The notes: a model not told the origin generated them from the sequence alone. Positions 7,942-17,384 are shown, counted from the stretch's first letter. The stretch is DNA of 50,657 nucleotides from Chloroflexota bacterium (GCA_034717495.1 JAYELL010000016.1:1-50657); one strand, 5' to 3'. Numbers and translations are program-made.

Positions 7942-10503
7942 ATGATTCCACTCAAGCTACGCCTTCACAACTTCATGTGCTACCGCGATCCGGACCCGCT
8001 GGACTTCAGCGGGCTCCACCTGGCATGCCTGTCGGGCAACAATGGGCACGGCAAGTCGGCTCTCCTGGATGCCATCACCTGGGTGTTATGGGGAAAAGCC
8101 CGCTCCAACCAGCCCGACGCTCTCATCCACCTGGGCCAGAAAGAGATGCAGGTAGACTATGAATTTGCCCTGGGAGACAACCGCTACCGCGTTGTGAGAA
8201 GCCGCGAACTGCGGGGGAAAACTGGCAAGAGCGACCTCCAGCTGCAGGTCTGGGTAGCCGACAAAGAAGAATACAGAGCTATCACAGAACCAACCATCCG
8301 CCAGACGGAACAGCGCATCGTCGATTTATTGCGCATGGATTACGATACCTTCATCAACTCAGCCTTTCTGGTCCAGGGCCGGGCAGATGAATTCACCGTC
8401 AAACCACCGGGACAACGCAAGCAGATCCTGGCAGATATACTTGGTCTGGACATCTATGATGACTACGAAAACCGGGCCAAAGATCGTGTTCGCCAGTACA
8501 AGGATGAAGCCTCGCGTCTGGACGCGCAGATTGCAGCCATCGATGAGGAGGGTGCTCACGAAGCGCAATACCAGAGTGAGTTGCAGCAGGCTCAGGGCGA
8601 GGCTCTGAATTTCAGCGAGATGTTGCGTGAGGCCGAAAAGAGACAAAAGGATCTGCATAACCGGCGCCAGGAACTACTGGCGGACCAGAAGACACTCGCC
8701 GATCTTCAGTCTCGTCTGCAACACGGCGAACGGGAACTGAACGAGATTGAAGACCAGCTTGAGGTTGCCAACAATCGTTTAGTGGCCGATCAGAACCTGA
8801 CTGCCAGGGCAGCCGAAATCGAAGCGGGCTACGAAACGCTGCAATCCCTCAGGAAGGCCGATCAGGGCTGGAACAAAAAACTGGGGCGCCAGGTTGACCT
8901 TCAGGGCCAACAGAGTCAGTTAGAGCGGGAGATTGACACGGTGCGCGGTCGATTGGAGGGAGACCAGCGAGTCCTTCGTGCCCGAGCAACACAACTGGAG
9001 GAACAGGCTGAACAAGAATCCACTCTCGAAGAACAACTCAAAGAAACCCGGGCCGAATTGACCAGGCTTACCGACCTGGATGCGCAAAAGACCCAGGTTC
9101 AAGCTGAAATCCAACAGCTCAGGGAAGAACTGGCAGGACGGCAGAACGAAAATAAACAACTACGTGTTGAGATGGACGATGTCAAGGAGAAGCTGGACAT
9201 CCTGGCCGAGGCGGGTGCGTCATGCCCCATCTGCAGCCAGCCTCTGGGAGCCGGGGAACGGGAGAAGGTACTCGCCGACTACCAGAGCCAGGGAGATACC
9301 CTCGGTGACCGGCATCGCAGTAATCAAGCTCGCATTCAAGAGATCAAGAACCAGGTCGAGGAGGGTAATAAACAGGTCGGGGAATTTGATCAGGCCCTGA
9401 AACTGAGAGAGCGCTGGCGGCGCCAGGAGGGTCAAATCGAGAATAATTTGGCCCAGGCGCAACAGGCTCGTGCAGATGTGGCAGATACCCGGCAAAAGCT
9501 GGAGGCAGTCACAACTCAGCTCGATTCGGGCCGCTATGCCGAAGAGTCCCAAATGGCGCTCGCCGCTGTGTTGGAGGAGTTGGCGCTTCTGGGATATGAT
9601 CCCGGCGCCCACGACCAGGTGCGCGCCGACCTGATAGAGTATGGAGCTTTCGAGGATCGTTACCAACAGCTCCGGGCAGCCCAGAAACGCCTTGATGATC
9701 TCACCGAACAGATTGGCCGATTGAGGGATCAGCACTCTCGCTGGAAAGGGGTACTTGGCGACGACAGGGCGAAACGCGGGCAGCTCCAGAAAGCGGTCGG
9801 CGATCTGCCCGAAGTGGACAAAAAGCTGCGTACATGCACCCGGGAGGTCGATCAGTTGGCAGCCAACGAGCGCAACGCCCGGCTAAGACTCGGGGCCGCT
9901 CAACAGCGACTCGATGCCTGCCGCAAGCTCGCCGGTCAGCGCAAAGAACTGGCAGGGCAACTGCAGCATATCCTCGACCAGCAAGTGCTCTACGAGGAAC
10001 TGCAGGCCGCTTTTGGAAAGAAGGGTCTGCAGGCCATGATCATCGAGGCCGCCATTCCTGAGATCGAGATGGAAGCCAATCGCCTGCTCAATCGCATGAC
10101 CGACGGGCGCATGGCAGTCCGCATGGAGACCCAACGCGAAACCAAAAGCACTCAGGAATTGCGCGAAACCCTGGATATTATCTTGAGCGATGAATTGGGC
10201 AGCAGGGACTACAGTCTCTACTCCGGCGGAGAGGCTTACCGGGCCAACTTCGCCATTCGCATCGCCCTTAGCAAGCTCCTGGCCCGGCGTGCCGGCGCCC
10301 GGTTGCAAACATTGATCATCGACGAGGGCTTCGGCACCCAGGATGCCCAGGGACGGGAACGGCTGGTCCAGGCCATCACATCGATTCAGGATGATTTCGA
10401 GCGGATCCTGGTCATCACCCACATCGACGAGTTGAAGGATCAGTTCCCCACTCGTATCGATGTCCAGAAAACAGAAGAAGGATCGCAGATTTTCCTTAAC
10501 TGA
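7942..10503 (+). CDS. sbcC: SbcC/Rad50-family ATPase
   Basis: An 853-residue SMC-like ATPase for DNA end processing, normally working with an SbcD/Mre11 nuclease. Walker A 'GNNGHGKS' lies at about residues 32-39, and the long coiled coil is interrupted by a zinc hook 'CPIC' at 428-431. The ABC signature 'SGGE' is at about 761-764 and Walker B 'LIIDEGFGTQD' near 793. It is rather short for SbcC because the coils are modest. It lies 20 nt after the dehydrogenase gene and 1 nt before a methyltransferase gene, in a run of polysaccharide genes. No sbcD neighbour is present, so the nuclease must be encoded elsewhere if the classical complex forms. All key motifs are intact. Confidence 0.92.
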   Translation: MIPLKLRLHNFMCYRDPDPLDFSGLHLACLSGNNGHGKSALLDAITWVLWGKARSNQPDALIHLGQKEMQVDYEFALGDNRYRVVRSRELRGKTGKSDLQLQVWVADKEEYRAITEPTIRQTEQRIVDLLRMDYDTFINSAFLVQGRADEFTVKPPGQRKQILADILGLDIYDDYENRAKDRVRQYKDEASRLDAQIAAIDEEGAHEAQYQSELQQAQGEALNFSEMLREAEKRQKDLHNRRQELLADQKTLADLQSRLQHGERELNEIEDQLEVANNRLVADQNLTARAAEIEAGYETLQSLRKADQGWNKKLGRQVDLQGQQSQLEREIDTVRGRLEGDQRVLRARATQLEEQAEQESTLEEQLKETRAELTRLTDLDAQKTQVQAEIQQLREELAGRQNENKQLRVEMDDVKEKLDILAEAGASCPICSQPLGAGEREKVLADYQSQGDTLGDRHRSNQARIQEIKNQVEEGNKQVGEFDQALKLRERWRRQEGQIENNLAQAQQARADVADTRQKLEAVTTQLDSGRYAEESQMALAAVLEELALLGYDPGAHDQVRADLIEYGAFEDRYQQLRAAQKRLDDLTEQIGRLRDQHSRWKGVLGDDRAKRGQLQKAVGDLPEVDKKLRTCTREVDQLAANERNARLRLGAAQQRLDACRKLAGQRKELAGQLQHILDQQVLYEELQAAFGKKGLQAMIIEAAIPEIEMEANRLLNRMTDGRMAVRMETQRETKSTQELRETLDIILSDELGSRDYSLYSGGEAYRANFAIRIALSKLLARRAGARLQTLIIDEGFGTQDAQGRERLVQAITSIQDDFERILVITHIDELKDQFPTRIDVQKTEEGSQIFLN

Positions 10504-10504
10504 C

Positions 10505-11149
10505 ATGAGTTCCCGCGACTATCACGTTAAAGAGCTTAACATCGCCCAAAACCCCGACGATCCGCGCCACGTCATGCCGATCATTGGTCCTGACCACTGG
10601 CGCATCCTGGATGTGGGCTGTGGGGCCGGCCAGACACTGATCGCCAGCAATCTCAATCCGGATGTTGTGGCTACCGGCATCGACATCGATTTCGAGGCCC
10701 TGGCGTTGGGCCGCGAACTGAGCGCTGCGGTGGCCTTCGTCGCGGGCGAGGCGGAGAAGTTGCCCTTCGCGGATGCCAGTTTCGATCTGGTGTTGGCCCG
10801 GGTCGTTCTGCCGTTGACCCACATTCCCCACACGATCGGGGAAATCTCGCGGGTTGTCGGACCGGGGGGCGACATCTGGTTGGTCCTGCATCCCATCTCT
10901 CGCACCCTGCAGAACCTGTGGGATAGCCTGCGCCAGCACCGACTCAAGAACGCTATCTATCGCCTCTACGTGCTGGCCAATGGACTGCTGTTCGAAGCGA
11001 CGGGGCAGCTTTTCCCCTTTCCGCTGAACGGCCACTACGAGTCGTTTCAGACCTGCTCATCGATTACCCGGCAGCTACAGCAGGCTGGCTTCGGCAATAT
11101 TGAAATCGATCAAACTGATCACTTTGTCGTCACAGCAACGAAATTGTAG
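10505..11149 (+). CDS. Class I SAM-dependent methyltransferase
   Basis: 214 residues. The SAM motif 'DVGCGAGQTLIAS' lies near 35, the acidic residue of strand 2 in 'GIDIDFEAL', and 'FDLVLARVVLPL' and 'VGPGGDIWLVLHP' follow in the usual order of a Methyltransf_11-type fold. The ATG at 10505 lies one base after the stop of the SbcC gene, so it is probably translated by re-initiation; an in-frame upstream ATG (10460) would overlap that gene. The acceptor is unknown. Its place beside a second methyltransferase, a membrane protein and a deacetylase suggests a glycan or lipid acceptor, which is inference. Confidence 0.85.
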   Translation: MSSRDYHVKELNIAQNPDDPRHVMPIIGPDHWRILDVGCGAGQTLIASNLNPDVVATGIDIDFEALALGRELSAAVAFVAGEAEKLPFADASFDLVLARVVLPLTHIPHTIGEISRVVGPGGDIWLVLHPISRTLQNLWDSLRQHRLKNAIYRLYVLANGLLFEATGQLFPFPLNGHYESFQTCSSITRQLQQAGFGNIEIDQTDHFVVTATKL

Positions 11150-11170
11150 CTGGATTCGAACGTACCCGCC

Positions 11171-12190
11171 ATGACCGAATCGGTTGCCCAAAGCGTCGAA
11201 ACTGCCCTCGCCAATGCCAGGATCCGGGCCTGTCCCCTCTGCGCTGATCAAGCGAGTTCGCCCGTCTGGTTTCGTGCCACCGGGTCCCCGGTAGCCGTCG
11301 ATTATTCAACTGCCGACCTCGACAGCGCCGGCTGGCGTATCGTCCGGTGTAACTCCTGTGGGCTGCTCAGGGTAGATCCGATGCCCCGAGAAAAGGATTT
11401 ACCTGCTCTATACGATGAAAGTTATTACAACGAAGGCACGCTGGCGGGCGGCATTCACAGCGGTGGCATGAGTGGTCACCTGGAAGTTTATAGCAGCCCC
11501 GGGCGCCGGCAGGCATCTCTGAGATGGCACGGGAAAACGGTAGGGCACCTGACCCGCCACGGTGACCTGGACCGCACTGCCGCGATCCGCCTGTTGGACG
11601 TGGGATGTGGCGCCGGCTATTTTTTGGATGCTGCCCGGCAGGCCGGGTGGGATGTCCAGGGCGTTGAACTAAGCGTCGCATCTGTCCAGGTTGGCCGGCA
11701 AGAGCTGGGGTTGAATATCATCCAGGGCACCCTTGAGCGGGCAGATCTGCCCAATGATTGTTTTGATGTGGTGACCATGTTCGAAGTCTTGGAGCATATG
11801 GTTGCGCCCGGCCGGGCCCTGGCCGAGGCTCACCGCATCCTCAAGCCTGAGGGCCTGCTCGCGATCCAGGTCCCCAATGATGTCGAGTCCTACCGCAACG
11901 GCCTTTTTGGAAAGGACAACCGCTGGTGGATCATTCCACCACTCCATCTGTATTTCTTTTCGGCAGGGACCCTCACCCGCTGGTTGAACGACACAGGCTT
12001 TCAGGTGGTTTATGTGGGTACCAATGGTGGAATAGGCACGGACGCCCTGACCTTGATGAAGTCGCACGGGCGTCGCCCAGGCCGGTTGTTGACTGCCGGA
12101 TTGCGACGGCTGCCCGCGCCGCTGGATTGGCTGATCGAACGGATGGGCCGTCACACAGAGCTCACAGTTTATGCCCGGAAGGTGCGCTGA
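11171..12190 (+). CDS. Zinc-ribbon class I methyltransferase
   Basis: 339 residues. An N-terminal zinc-binding element is visible, with 'CPLC' at 21-24 and 'CNSC' at 60-63. A methyltransferase core follows: 'LLDVGCGAGYFLDAA' near 142-156, 'VVTMFEVLEHM' near 205, and 'LLAIQVPN'. This two-part design (zinc ribbon plus Methyltransf_23) is common among enzymes encoded in O-antigen and sugar-modification clusters, where they C- or O-methylate nucleotide sugars or glycans. It lies 21 nt after the previous gene and 1 nt before the membrane protein gene, so it belongs to the same operon. No Shine-Dalgarno is obvious. The substrate is not predictable. Confidence 0.85.
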   Translation: MTESVAQSVETALANARIRACPLCADQASSPVWFRATGSPVAVDYSTADLDSAGWRIVRCNSCGLLRVDPMPREKDLPALYDESYYNEGTLAGGIHSGGMSGHLEVYSSPGRRQASLRWHGKTVGHLTRHGDLDRTAAIRLLDVGCGAGYFLDAARQAGWDVQGVELSVASVQVGRQELGLNIIQGTLERADLPNDCFDVVTMFEVLEHMVAPGRALAEAHRILKPEGLLAIQVPNDVESYRNGLFGKDNRWWIIPPLHLYFFSAGTLTRWLNDTGFQVVYVGTNGGIGTDALTLMKSHGRRPGRLLTAGLRRLPAPLDWLIERMGRHTELTVYARKVR

Positions 12191-12191
12191 G

Positions 12192-13388
12192 ATGGGGATC
12201 GACAGACCGGTGAGCCGGCAAGAAAACCTGCAGGGTCTGCTGAGAAAACATGGCAAATACCTGGCCGTCGTGCTGATCGTCACTGCCATCATGTTGTTCC
12301 TCTGGGGTCAGGTGGACTGGCATACACCTCCCTGGGACACCTCCGACGGCTTCAACTACCGCAGGGTAGCACAGGCAGCGCCCGGTTTCTCGGACCAGGT
12401 GCCGGCGCCCTTCCGTTTTCGCCTGCTGGGAACCTACACCCTGGGCCTGCTACCGGTCGATACGATCAGCGGATTCTACCTGCTCAACTATGGGCTCTTC
12501 TTCTTGCTTGTGGTTTTGCTCTATGCCTTTCTGTGTTATGTCGGCATCATCCCACCGGTAGCAGCCTTTGCCACTATCCTCTTCACCTTTAACAAGCACC
12601 TGTTTGGCGTCACTACCTGGCTGGTCTTCCACACCAATGACACGATTGCATTGATCTCGCTGCTCATCATCTTCTGGGCAATGTTTGAACGTCGCTGGAT
12701 TCTTTTCGGCGTGGTTCTCTTTTTGAGTGCTGTAGCCCGGGAGACCTGGATTATCGTGCCACCTACGGCCTTGCTCTACCTGTGGGAAAGAAATGACCTG
12801 CGCAGCGACGGATGGAAAGTAATCGCCGCCACGATTCCCGCCCTGTTGATCACCGCAGCAATCCGGGCCGGGTTGACAGCAGATGTTCCTGGCAGCATCG
12901 GGTTGATTGGCGCCATCGAGCGCTACGCACCGAAGGTGTTCGAGCCAGCCTTCTGGGTTCGCCAGTGGGGCAATACCTTGATTCCCCTGACCTTGCTGCC
13001 CGTTGTTTTCCTGCGTACTACCGTGGCCTTCTTCAAGCGCAACACCTACATGATCGGCTACCTGTTGATCGTTTTTCTAACCAGCCTGCTGGGCTCCTCC
13101 AACGAACGCCTGATGGCGCCAGCCTTTCTCTCCTTCTACTGGCTGTTGGCTCTGATCATTCAGGACAACATCTACCCCAGTAAGTTGATGTTGCTGATCA
13201 TCGGAGCCGCCTCCTTCGCGACCAGTCTGCACTACCGCCAGGCTCGTTTCCCCATTCTCAGCCGCGAGGATACCATCGTCGTTTCATTGATAGCGCTGGC
13301 TGCCGTCACCATTGCTGCCATCATCTTCAAGTTTGCATCGCCGAAGAAGGGGCAGCCAACAGCCAGCCCATCGAGCGTTTCTCCCTGA
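12192..13388 (+). CDS. Polytopic membrane protein, glycosyltransferase-like
   Basis: 398 residues with about ten hydrophobic segments, beginning near residue 28 ('LAVVLIVTAIMLFLW'). The first large loop has 'PPWDTSDGFNYRRVAQAAP' and 'FRFRLLGTY', with acidic and arginine residues in the position where GT-C-type mannosyl/arabinosyl transferases carry their catalytic loop. A short polar, Pro/Ser-rich tail ends the protein. The context of methyltransferases and a deacetylase fits a lipid-linked glycan enzyme, but no family is firmly recognised; it could also be an EpsG-like polymerase or an unknown membrane protein. The ATG at 12192 is 1 nt after the upstream stop; an earlier in-frame GTG/ATG-like start (12171) would overlap that gene. 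Confidence 0.7.
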   Translation: MGIDRPVSRQENLQGLLRKHGKYLAVVLIVTAIMLFLWGQVDWHTPPWDTSDGFNYRRVAQAAPGFSDQVPAPFRFRLLGTYTLGLLPVDTISGFYLLNYGLFFLLVVLLYAFLCYVGIIPPVAAFATILFTFNKHLFGVTTWLVFHTNDTIALISLLIIFWAMFERRWILFGVVLFLSAVARETWIIVPPTALLYLWERNDLRSDGWKVIAATIPALLITAAIRAGLTADVPGSIGLIGAIERYAPKVFEPAFWVRQWGNTLIPLTLLPVVFLRTTVAFFKRNTYMIGYLLIVFLTSLLGSSNERLMAPAFLSFYWLLALIIQDNIYPSKLMLLIIGAASFATSLHYRQARFPILSREDTIVVSLIALAAVTIAAIIFKFASPKKGQPTASPSSVSP

Positions 13389-13427
13389 TCGACGCGCGGG
13401 AGGTCATTTATCCATCTGTTTAGCCCC

Positions 13428-14375
13428 TTGGCAGCAAAAAACGCCGTGGTGACCTTTCACCAGGTGCCATCGGCGACATGGTTCCGTAACACCCTCCAGA
13501 CCATCGGCCGCCTGTTTCGTTTTGCCAACGTGGACGAAGTGGACGCCTTTCTTCATGGCGATCATCCATTGCGAAGCAGTTGCCTCGTAAGTTTCGACGA
13601 TGGGGACCGAAGCTTCCGCGATGTTGCCCTGCCGGTGCTGCAGGAACTGAGCATCCCTGCTCTCCTTTTTGTTTCGCCTGCAATCCTGGCGGCCAACTCA
13701 GGTTATTGGTTCCAGGAGCTTGGCGAGTTGCGCCGCCGGCTGGACGCTGCAACCATCCGAAGGACCATGGCTGAGCAGCTTGACATCCGCTACGACGCAG
13801 TGACTGGCTTCGCGATCAATTCCCTGGCCAAGCAAATGCCTCTGGCCGACCTGAGGCAGGTCATCGAGGCGCTTCAGGGTCAATCGACCGTGACGGGATC
13901 GACAACAGACAACTTATCCCTGGACGAGGTACGGGACCTGAGTCAGTTGGACCTGATCACCATCGGCGCGCATACGATGCATCATGCGATTCTGCGCAAT
14001 GAATCAAGGGAGATAGCCACACGAGAGATCGACGACTCGATTGATACCCTGGCGGAACTGACGGGTCAACCTATCAGAACCTTCGCATATCCCAACGGTG
14101 TTCCCGGAGTGGATTTCAGCGATCGGGAACAGCGGGCGCTACGCGAAAAGGGAGTCACCCTGGCTTTTGCTACACACAGCGGGTTTTTGGGACCAAAAAC
14201 GGACCCATTGGCTATCCCCCGGATAGCCATGTCGGCAACTCCGGCCGACACTGGCTCGAAAGTCATGGGGAAACTGCTGTTAGCGCCATTCTGGGACAAG
14301 CTGAGGAATCAGCGGGAACTGGAGCAGCGCCGGAGAATCGCGGTGTTACTTGCGGAGCAAGGGCAACCTCAATAG
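13428..14375 (+). CDS. Polysaccharide deacetylase (NodB/CE4 family)
   Basis: About 315 residues with the NodB-homology fold. 'VSFDDGDRSF' (Asp57-Asp58) gives the catalytic base and metal Asp. 'GAHTMHHAIL' near 183-192 gives the His-x3-His metal pair, and 'RTFAYPNGVPG' the third motif. It would remove N- or O-acetyl groups from an envelope or exported polysaccharide and is the last gene of the seven-gene run. The start is unclear. The TTG at 13428 has no adjacent ribosome site, while GGGAGG at 13398-13403 is 24 nt away; the frame stays open back to it, but only non-canonical codons such as ATC (13410) lie at a normal distance. Confidence 0.85.
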   Translation: MAAKNAVVTFHQVPSATWFRNTLQTIGRLFRFANVDEVDAFLHGDHPLRSSCLVSFDDGDRSFRDVALPVLQELSIPALLFVSPAILAANSGYWFQELGELRRRLDAATIRRTMAEQLDIRYDAVTGFAINSLAKQMPLADLRQVIEALQGQSTVTGSTTDNLSLDEVRDLSQLDLITIGAHTMHHAILRNESREIATREIDDSIDTLAELTGQPIRTFAYPNGVPGVDFSDREQRALREKGVTLAFATHSGFLGPKTDPLAIPRIAMSATPADTGSKVMGKLLLAPFWDKLRNQRELEQRRRIAVLLAEQGQPQ

Positions 14376-14380
14376 GAGCA

Positions 14381-14452
14381 TGTCATCCCCGCGGAAGCGG
14401 GGATCCAGGAGCCAATGACCGTTCCTGGACTCCCGCGTTCGCGAGGATGACA
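14381..14452. repeat. REP-like imperfect palindrome between convergent genes
   Basis: Two 30-nt arms (14381-14410 and 14423-14452) are near-perfect inverse complements. They begin TGTCATCC and contain CCCGCGGAAGCGGGG on the left and CCCGCGTTCGCGAGG on the right, separated by 12 nt. Elements of this sequence type (GTCATCCCCGCGNNNGCGGG with CCAGGA) are widespread dispersed repeats. Its place between converging stop codons suggests it also ends transcription on both strands. Confidence 0.85.
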
Positions 14453-14464
14453 GCGGGAGTGGCG

Positions 14465-15187
14465 TCACCGGGCAGTGGTAGATCTTTCATCCTCTAATTC
14501 GGTCTTTTCCAGAAGCAGCGGCAACTCAGAAAGGTTGGAGATTTCGTAGTCGATCGGCAGCCCGGCGGGCGCTGGCTTGCCACTGGCGTTGAACCAACAG
14601 GTGTCGATTCCGTAGCCGACAGCGCCTGCCATATCAGAGGTGGTGCTGTCGCCGATCATCAACACCTCTGCCCGGTCTGGATTTCCCATTAACTGAAAGG
14701 CTATGTCGAAGATGCGGCCATCGGGTTTGCTCACACCTACCTCGTCGGAGATAACAATCCCTTCAAAGTAGTCCTTCAAAGTCGAGCGAGCCAACCGCTC
14801 CCGTTGAACTTCTTTGAGACCGTTCGTCAACAGAAACAGCCGATACCGGTCATGCAGACGCCTGATGGTTTCTTCTGCGCCATCGATGAGCGTGGCCTGT
14901 TGAGCCAGGCACCACAGGTAGGTTGTGCCAAAAGCGAGCGGATCAAACGAAACGCCTATTGCATCGAAAAAACGGGCAAAGCGCTGCGACTTGATGGCCT
15001 GCGAGGTGATTTCCCCCCGTTCGAATTCCTGCCAGATCTCTCCGTTGATGGTTCGGTAGGCATTCAGATAAACTGGCTCGAAGGGCATACCACTTTCGTC
15101 GAAGGCCAGGCGAAGCGCCGTCGACTCGGCGCGATCGTAGTCAAACAGGGTACCGTCGATGTCAAAAAGAAGCCAGGTGTAGGTCAT
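14465..15187 (-). CDS. HAD-superfamily hydrolase, YjjG-like nucleotidase
   Basis: A 240-residue HAD phosphatase. Motif I 'FDIDGTLFDYD' is at the N-terminus, motif II is 'LLTNG', motif III is the Lys in 'GVSKPDGRIFDIA', and motif IV is 'MIGDSTTSDMAGA'. The long helical cap and the 'GTLFDYDRAE' pattern match the YjjG group, which removes phosphate from pyrimidine nucleoside monophosphates, including unusual ones. The start at 15187 is chosen because the family begins just before motif I; the open frame extends 53 codons further with composition unlike a protein. It lies 58 nt downstream of acs on the same strand, probably in one transcript, with no obvious functional link. Confidence 0.85.
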   Translation of the reverse strand: MTYTWLLFDIDGTLFDYDRAESTALRLAFDESGMPFEPVYLNAYRTINGEIWQEFERGEITSQAIKSQRFARFFDAIGVSFDPLAFGTTYLWCLAQQATLIDGAEETIRRLHDRYRLFLLTNGLKEVQRERLARSTLKDYFEGIVISDEVGVSKPDGRIFDIAFQLMGNPDRAEVLMIGDSTTSDMAGAVGYGIDTCWFNASGKPAPAGLPIDYEISNLSELPLLLEKTELEDERSTTAR

Positions 15188-15245
15188 AGTGAAATGAGAA
15201 AACCGGGACCGGATCAACTCCTGACCCCGACAGAGCGGCCAACAA

Positions 15246-17156
15246 TCACGCCGCCAGGGTGGAGATATCGCCCTCGTCCTTACCCAACGCCCTTGCTTTG
15301 AGAACGCGGCGCATAATCTTTCCGGAACGGGTCTTGGGCAGCTCATCCACGAACTCGATTTTGGCCGGTACGGTGATCGGGCCAGTCTCGTGGCGCACGT
15401 GTTGCTTCAACTCGTCAACCAGCCGATCGCTTCCCTCGTAACCCTGCCGCAAGATACAATAGGCCCAGATCACATTGCCCCGCAGTTCATCGGGCATGCC
15501 GATGCAGGCCGCTTCAGCCACTGCTTCATGGCTGACCAGCGCGCTCTCGATCTCGGCCGTGCCCAGGCGATAGCCACTGACCTTGATGACATCGTCGATG
15601 CGGCCAATTATCCAGATATAGCCATCTTCATCCTTGCGGGCCGAGTCGCCAGTCAGATAGTAACCCTTGTCCTTGAATCGCTCCCAGTACTGCGAAACAT
15701 AACGCTCGGGATCACGATAGACCGTGCGCGCCATGCCAGGCCAGGGTTGTTTGACCACCAGGTAGCCATCCTCGTTGGCTTTTACCGGTTCTCCCTCCTC
15801 GTCCACCACATCCACCTCGATTCCTGGAAAAGGCCGGGTAGCCGATCCAGGCTTCAGTGCCACCGAGGGCAAGGGGGTGATCATGAAACCGCCCGTCTCG
15901 GTCTGCCACCAGGTGTCCATGATGGGACAATCCTCATCGCCGATAACCCGGTGATACCAGCGCCAGGCCTCGGGGTTGATCGGTTCGCCTACACTTCCCA
16001 GTAACCTCAAGCTGCTGAGGTCATGGCGTTTGGGCCAGGCATCGCCAAAACGCATCAGGCCCCGAATGGCGGTGGGCGCCGTATAGAGTAGGGTAATGCC
16101 ATAGTTTTCGATCATCTTCCACCAGCGATTGGGGTAAGGGAAGGTGGGTGCACCCTCGTACATGAAGCTGGTAGCGCCCAGAATCAACGGCCCGTAGACG
16201 ATATAGCTGTGGCCAGTAATCCAACCTGGATCAGCCGCACACCACCAGCGATCCTCCTCCTTGATATCAAAGACCCATTCGAGTGTGGTGCTGGTAAATA
16301 CCTGATAGCCACCGTGGGTGTGCACCAGGCCCTTGGGCTTGCCTGTGGTACCCGAAGTGTAGAGGATAAACAAAGGGTCCTCCGCATCCATGACCTCCGT
16401 CTCGGCCCTGGAAGAAGCTATGGGCAGTGCGGAAAGATCGTGATACCAGTAATCGCGGCCAGCTTCCATGTACACATCCTGCCCGGTTCGCTTGACCACG
16501 ATCACGTGTTCTACCACGGGAGAGCGACGGATGGCTTCGTCGGCAATCTCTTTCAGTTCAACGATCTTGCCCCGCAACCAGGCACCATCTGTTGTAATCA
16601 ACACGCGACTCTGGGCGTCCTCGATGCGGTCCGCCAGGGCTTGCTCGCTGAACCCACCATATACCACCGAATGCACGGCGCCGATCTTGGCACATGCCAA
16701 CATGGCCATAGGCAGCTCTGGCACACGGCCCATGTAGATCGTAACCCGATCACCTTTTTGTACACCCATGCTGCGCAGTATGTTAGCAAAACGATTGACT
16801 TCCTGCCAGAGACGGTAGTAACTGAACGATTGCTGGTCGCCAGGCTCCCCTTCCCAGATCAGGGCGATCTTATTTTTGCGCCAGGTCTCGACGTGACGAT
16901 CGAGCGCATTAAAGACGATATTGGTCTGGGCGCCGGGAAACCACTGGAAAAAAGGGGCGTTGGAGCTATCCAGAATTCGATCCGGTGGCTCGTACCAGTC
17001 CAGCGTCTGGGCCCGTTCCTGCCAAAAGGCCTCGGGATCTGCCACCGCCCGGGCGTATACCTCCTCATAATCCTTCACATGAGCCTGCGCCACAACGTCT
17101 GGTGGGGGCTCGTAGACTTCGTGCTCGGCAGCCAGGATGTCAGCTTTGCGATCCAT
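15246..17156 (-). CDS. acs: Acetate-CoA ligase (acetyl-CoA synthetase)
   Basis: A 636-residue AMP-forming acyl-CoA synthetase that makes acetyl-CoA from acetate, ATP and CoA. The P-loop 'YTSGTTGKPKG' lies near 259-269, 'WWQTETGG' further on, the hinge region 'TGDSARKDEDGY' and 'GRIDDVIKVSGYRLG' near 500-530, and the acetylatable lysine in 'SGKIMRR' near 614. The length is normal. The family usually has GHRLG where this protein has GYRLG. AAGGAG precedes the ATG at 17156 by 7 nt. A consensus promoter on the - strand (17385-17414) gives a leader of about 220 nt that contains a dispersed repeat. Propionate use cannot be excluded from sequence alone. Confidence 0.93.
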   Translation of the reverse strand: MDRKADILAAEHEVYEPPPDVVAQAHVKDYEEVYARAVADPEAFWQERAQTLDWYEPPDRILDSSNAPFFQWFPGAQTNIVFNALDRHVETWRKNKIALIWEGEPGDQQSFSYYRLWQEVNRFANILRSMGVQKGDRVTIYMGRVPELPMAMLACAKIGAVHSVVYGGFSEQALADRIEDAQSRVLITTDGAWLRGKIVELKEIADEAIRRSPVVEHVIVVKRTGQDVYMEAGRDYWYHDLSALPIASSRAETEVMDAEDPLFILYTSGTTGKPKGLVHTHGGYQVFTSTTLEWVFDIKEEDRWWCAADPGWITGHSYIVYGPLILGATSFMYEGAPTFPYPNRWWKMIENYGITLLYTAPTAIRGLMRFGDAWPKRHDLSSLRLLGSVGEPINPEAWRWYHRVIGDEDCPIMDTWWQTETGGFMITPLPSVALKPGSATRPFPGIEVDVVDEEGEPVKANEDGYLVVKQPWPGMARTVYRDPERYVSQYWERFKDKGYYLTGDSARKDEDGYIWIIGRIDDVIKVSGYRLGTAEIESALVSHEAVAEAACIGMPDELRGNVIWAYCILRQGYEGSDRLVDELKQHVRHETGPITVPAKIEFVDELPKTRSGKIMRRVLKARALGKDEGDISTLAA

Positions 17157-17210
17157 GCAGGTTCTCCTTTAATGAGTAACTGGAGTTAGGCAGGTAACAA
17201 TATGTTTAGA

Positions 17211-17285
17211 GGACGGCGGACGACAGACCGCAGACCGCGGACGGCGGATGGTGATCGGTATTCGGTATTCGGATTACGGGTTACC
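17211..17285. repeat. Dispersed GACCGCGGAC-type and TATTCGG repeat in the acs leader
   Basis: 17211-17250 is built from GGACGGCGGAC/AGACCGC words like those at 1-207 and 24117-24182. It is followed by TATTCGG direct repeats (17258-17271). The element lies inside the predicted 5' leader of acs. Confidence 0.65.
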
Positions 17286-17384
17286 GCTGTTGCGTAACAT
17301 CAGTGAGTAAACTGTGATTCCTCTGAAAAAGGTCGATACAAAAACAATAGATTATTCGTGCAGGTGGGGATCAAAGCAAGCGCA

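Noticed and set aside
9220-9735. - strand frame inside the SbcC gene
   Set aside because: Shadow of coiled-coil coding sequence, Leu-rich by codon complementarity.
16209-17189. 326-codon + strand frame opposite acs
   Set aside because: Antisense shadow of acetyl-CoA synthetase, with no ribosome site and no motifs.
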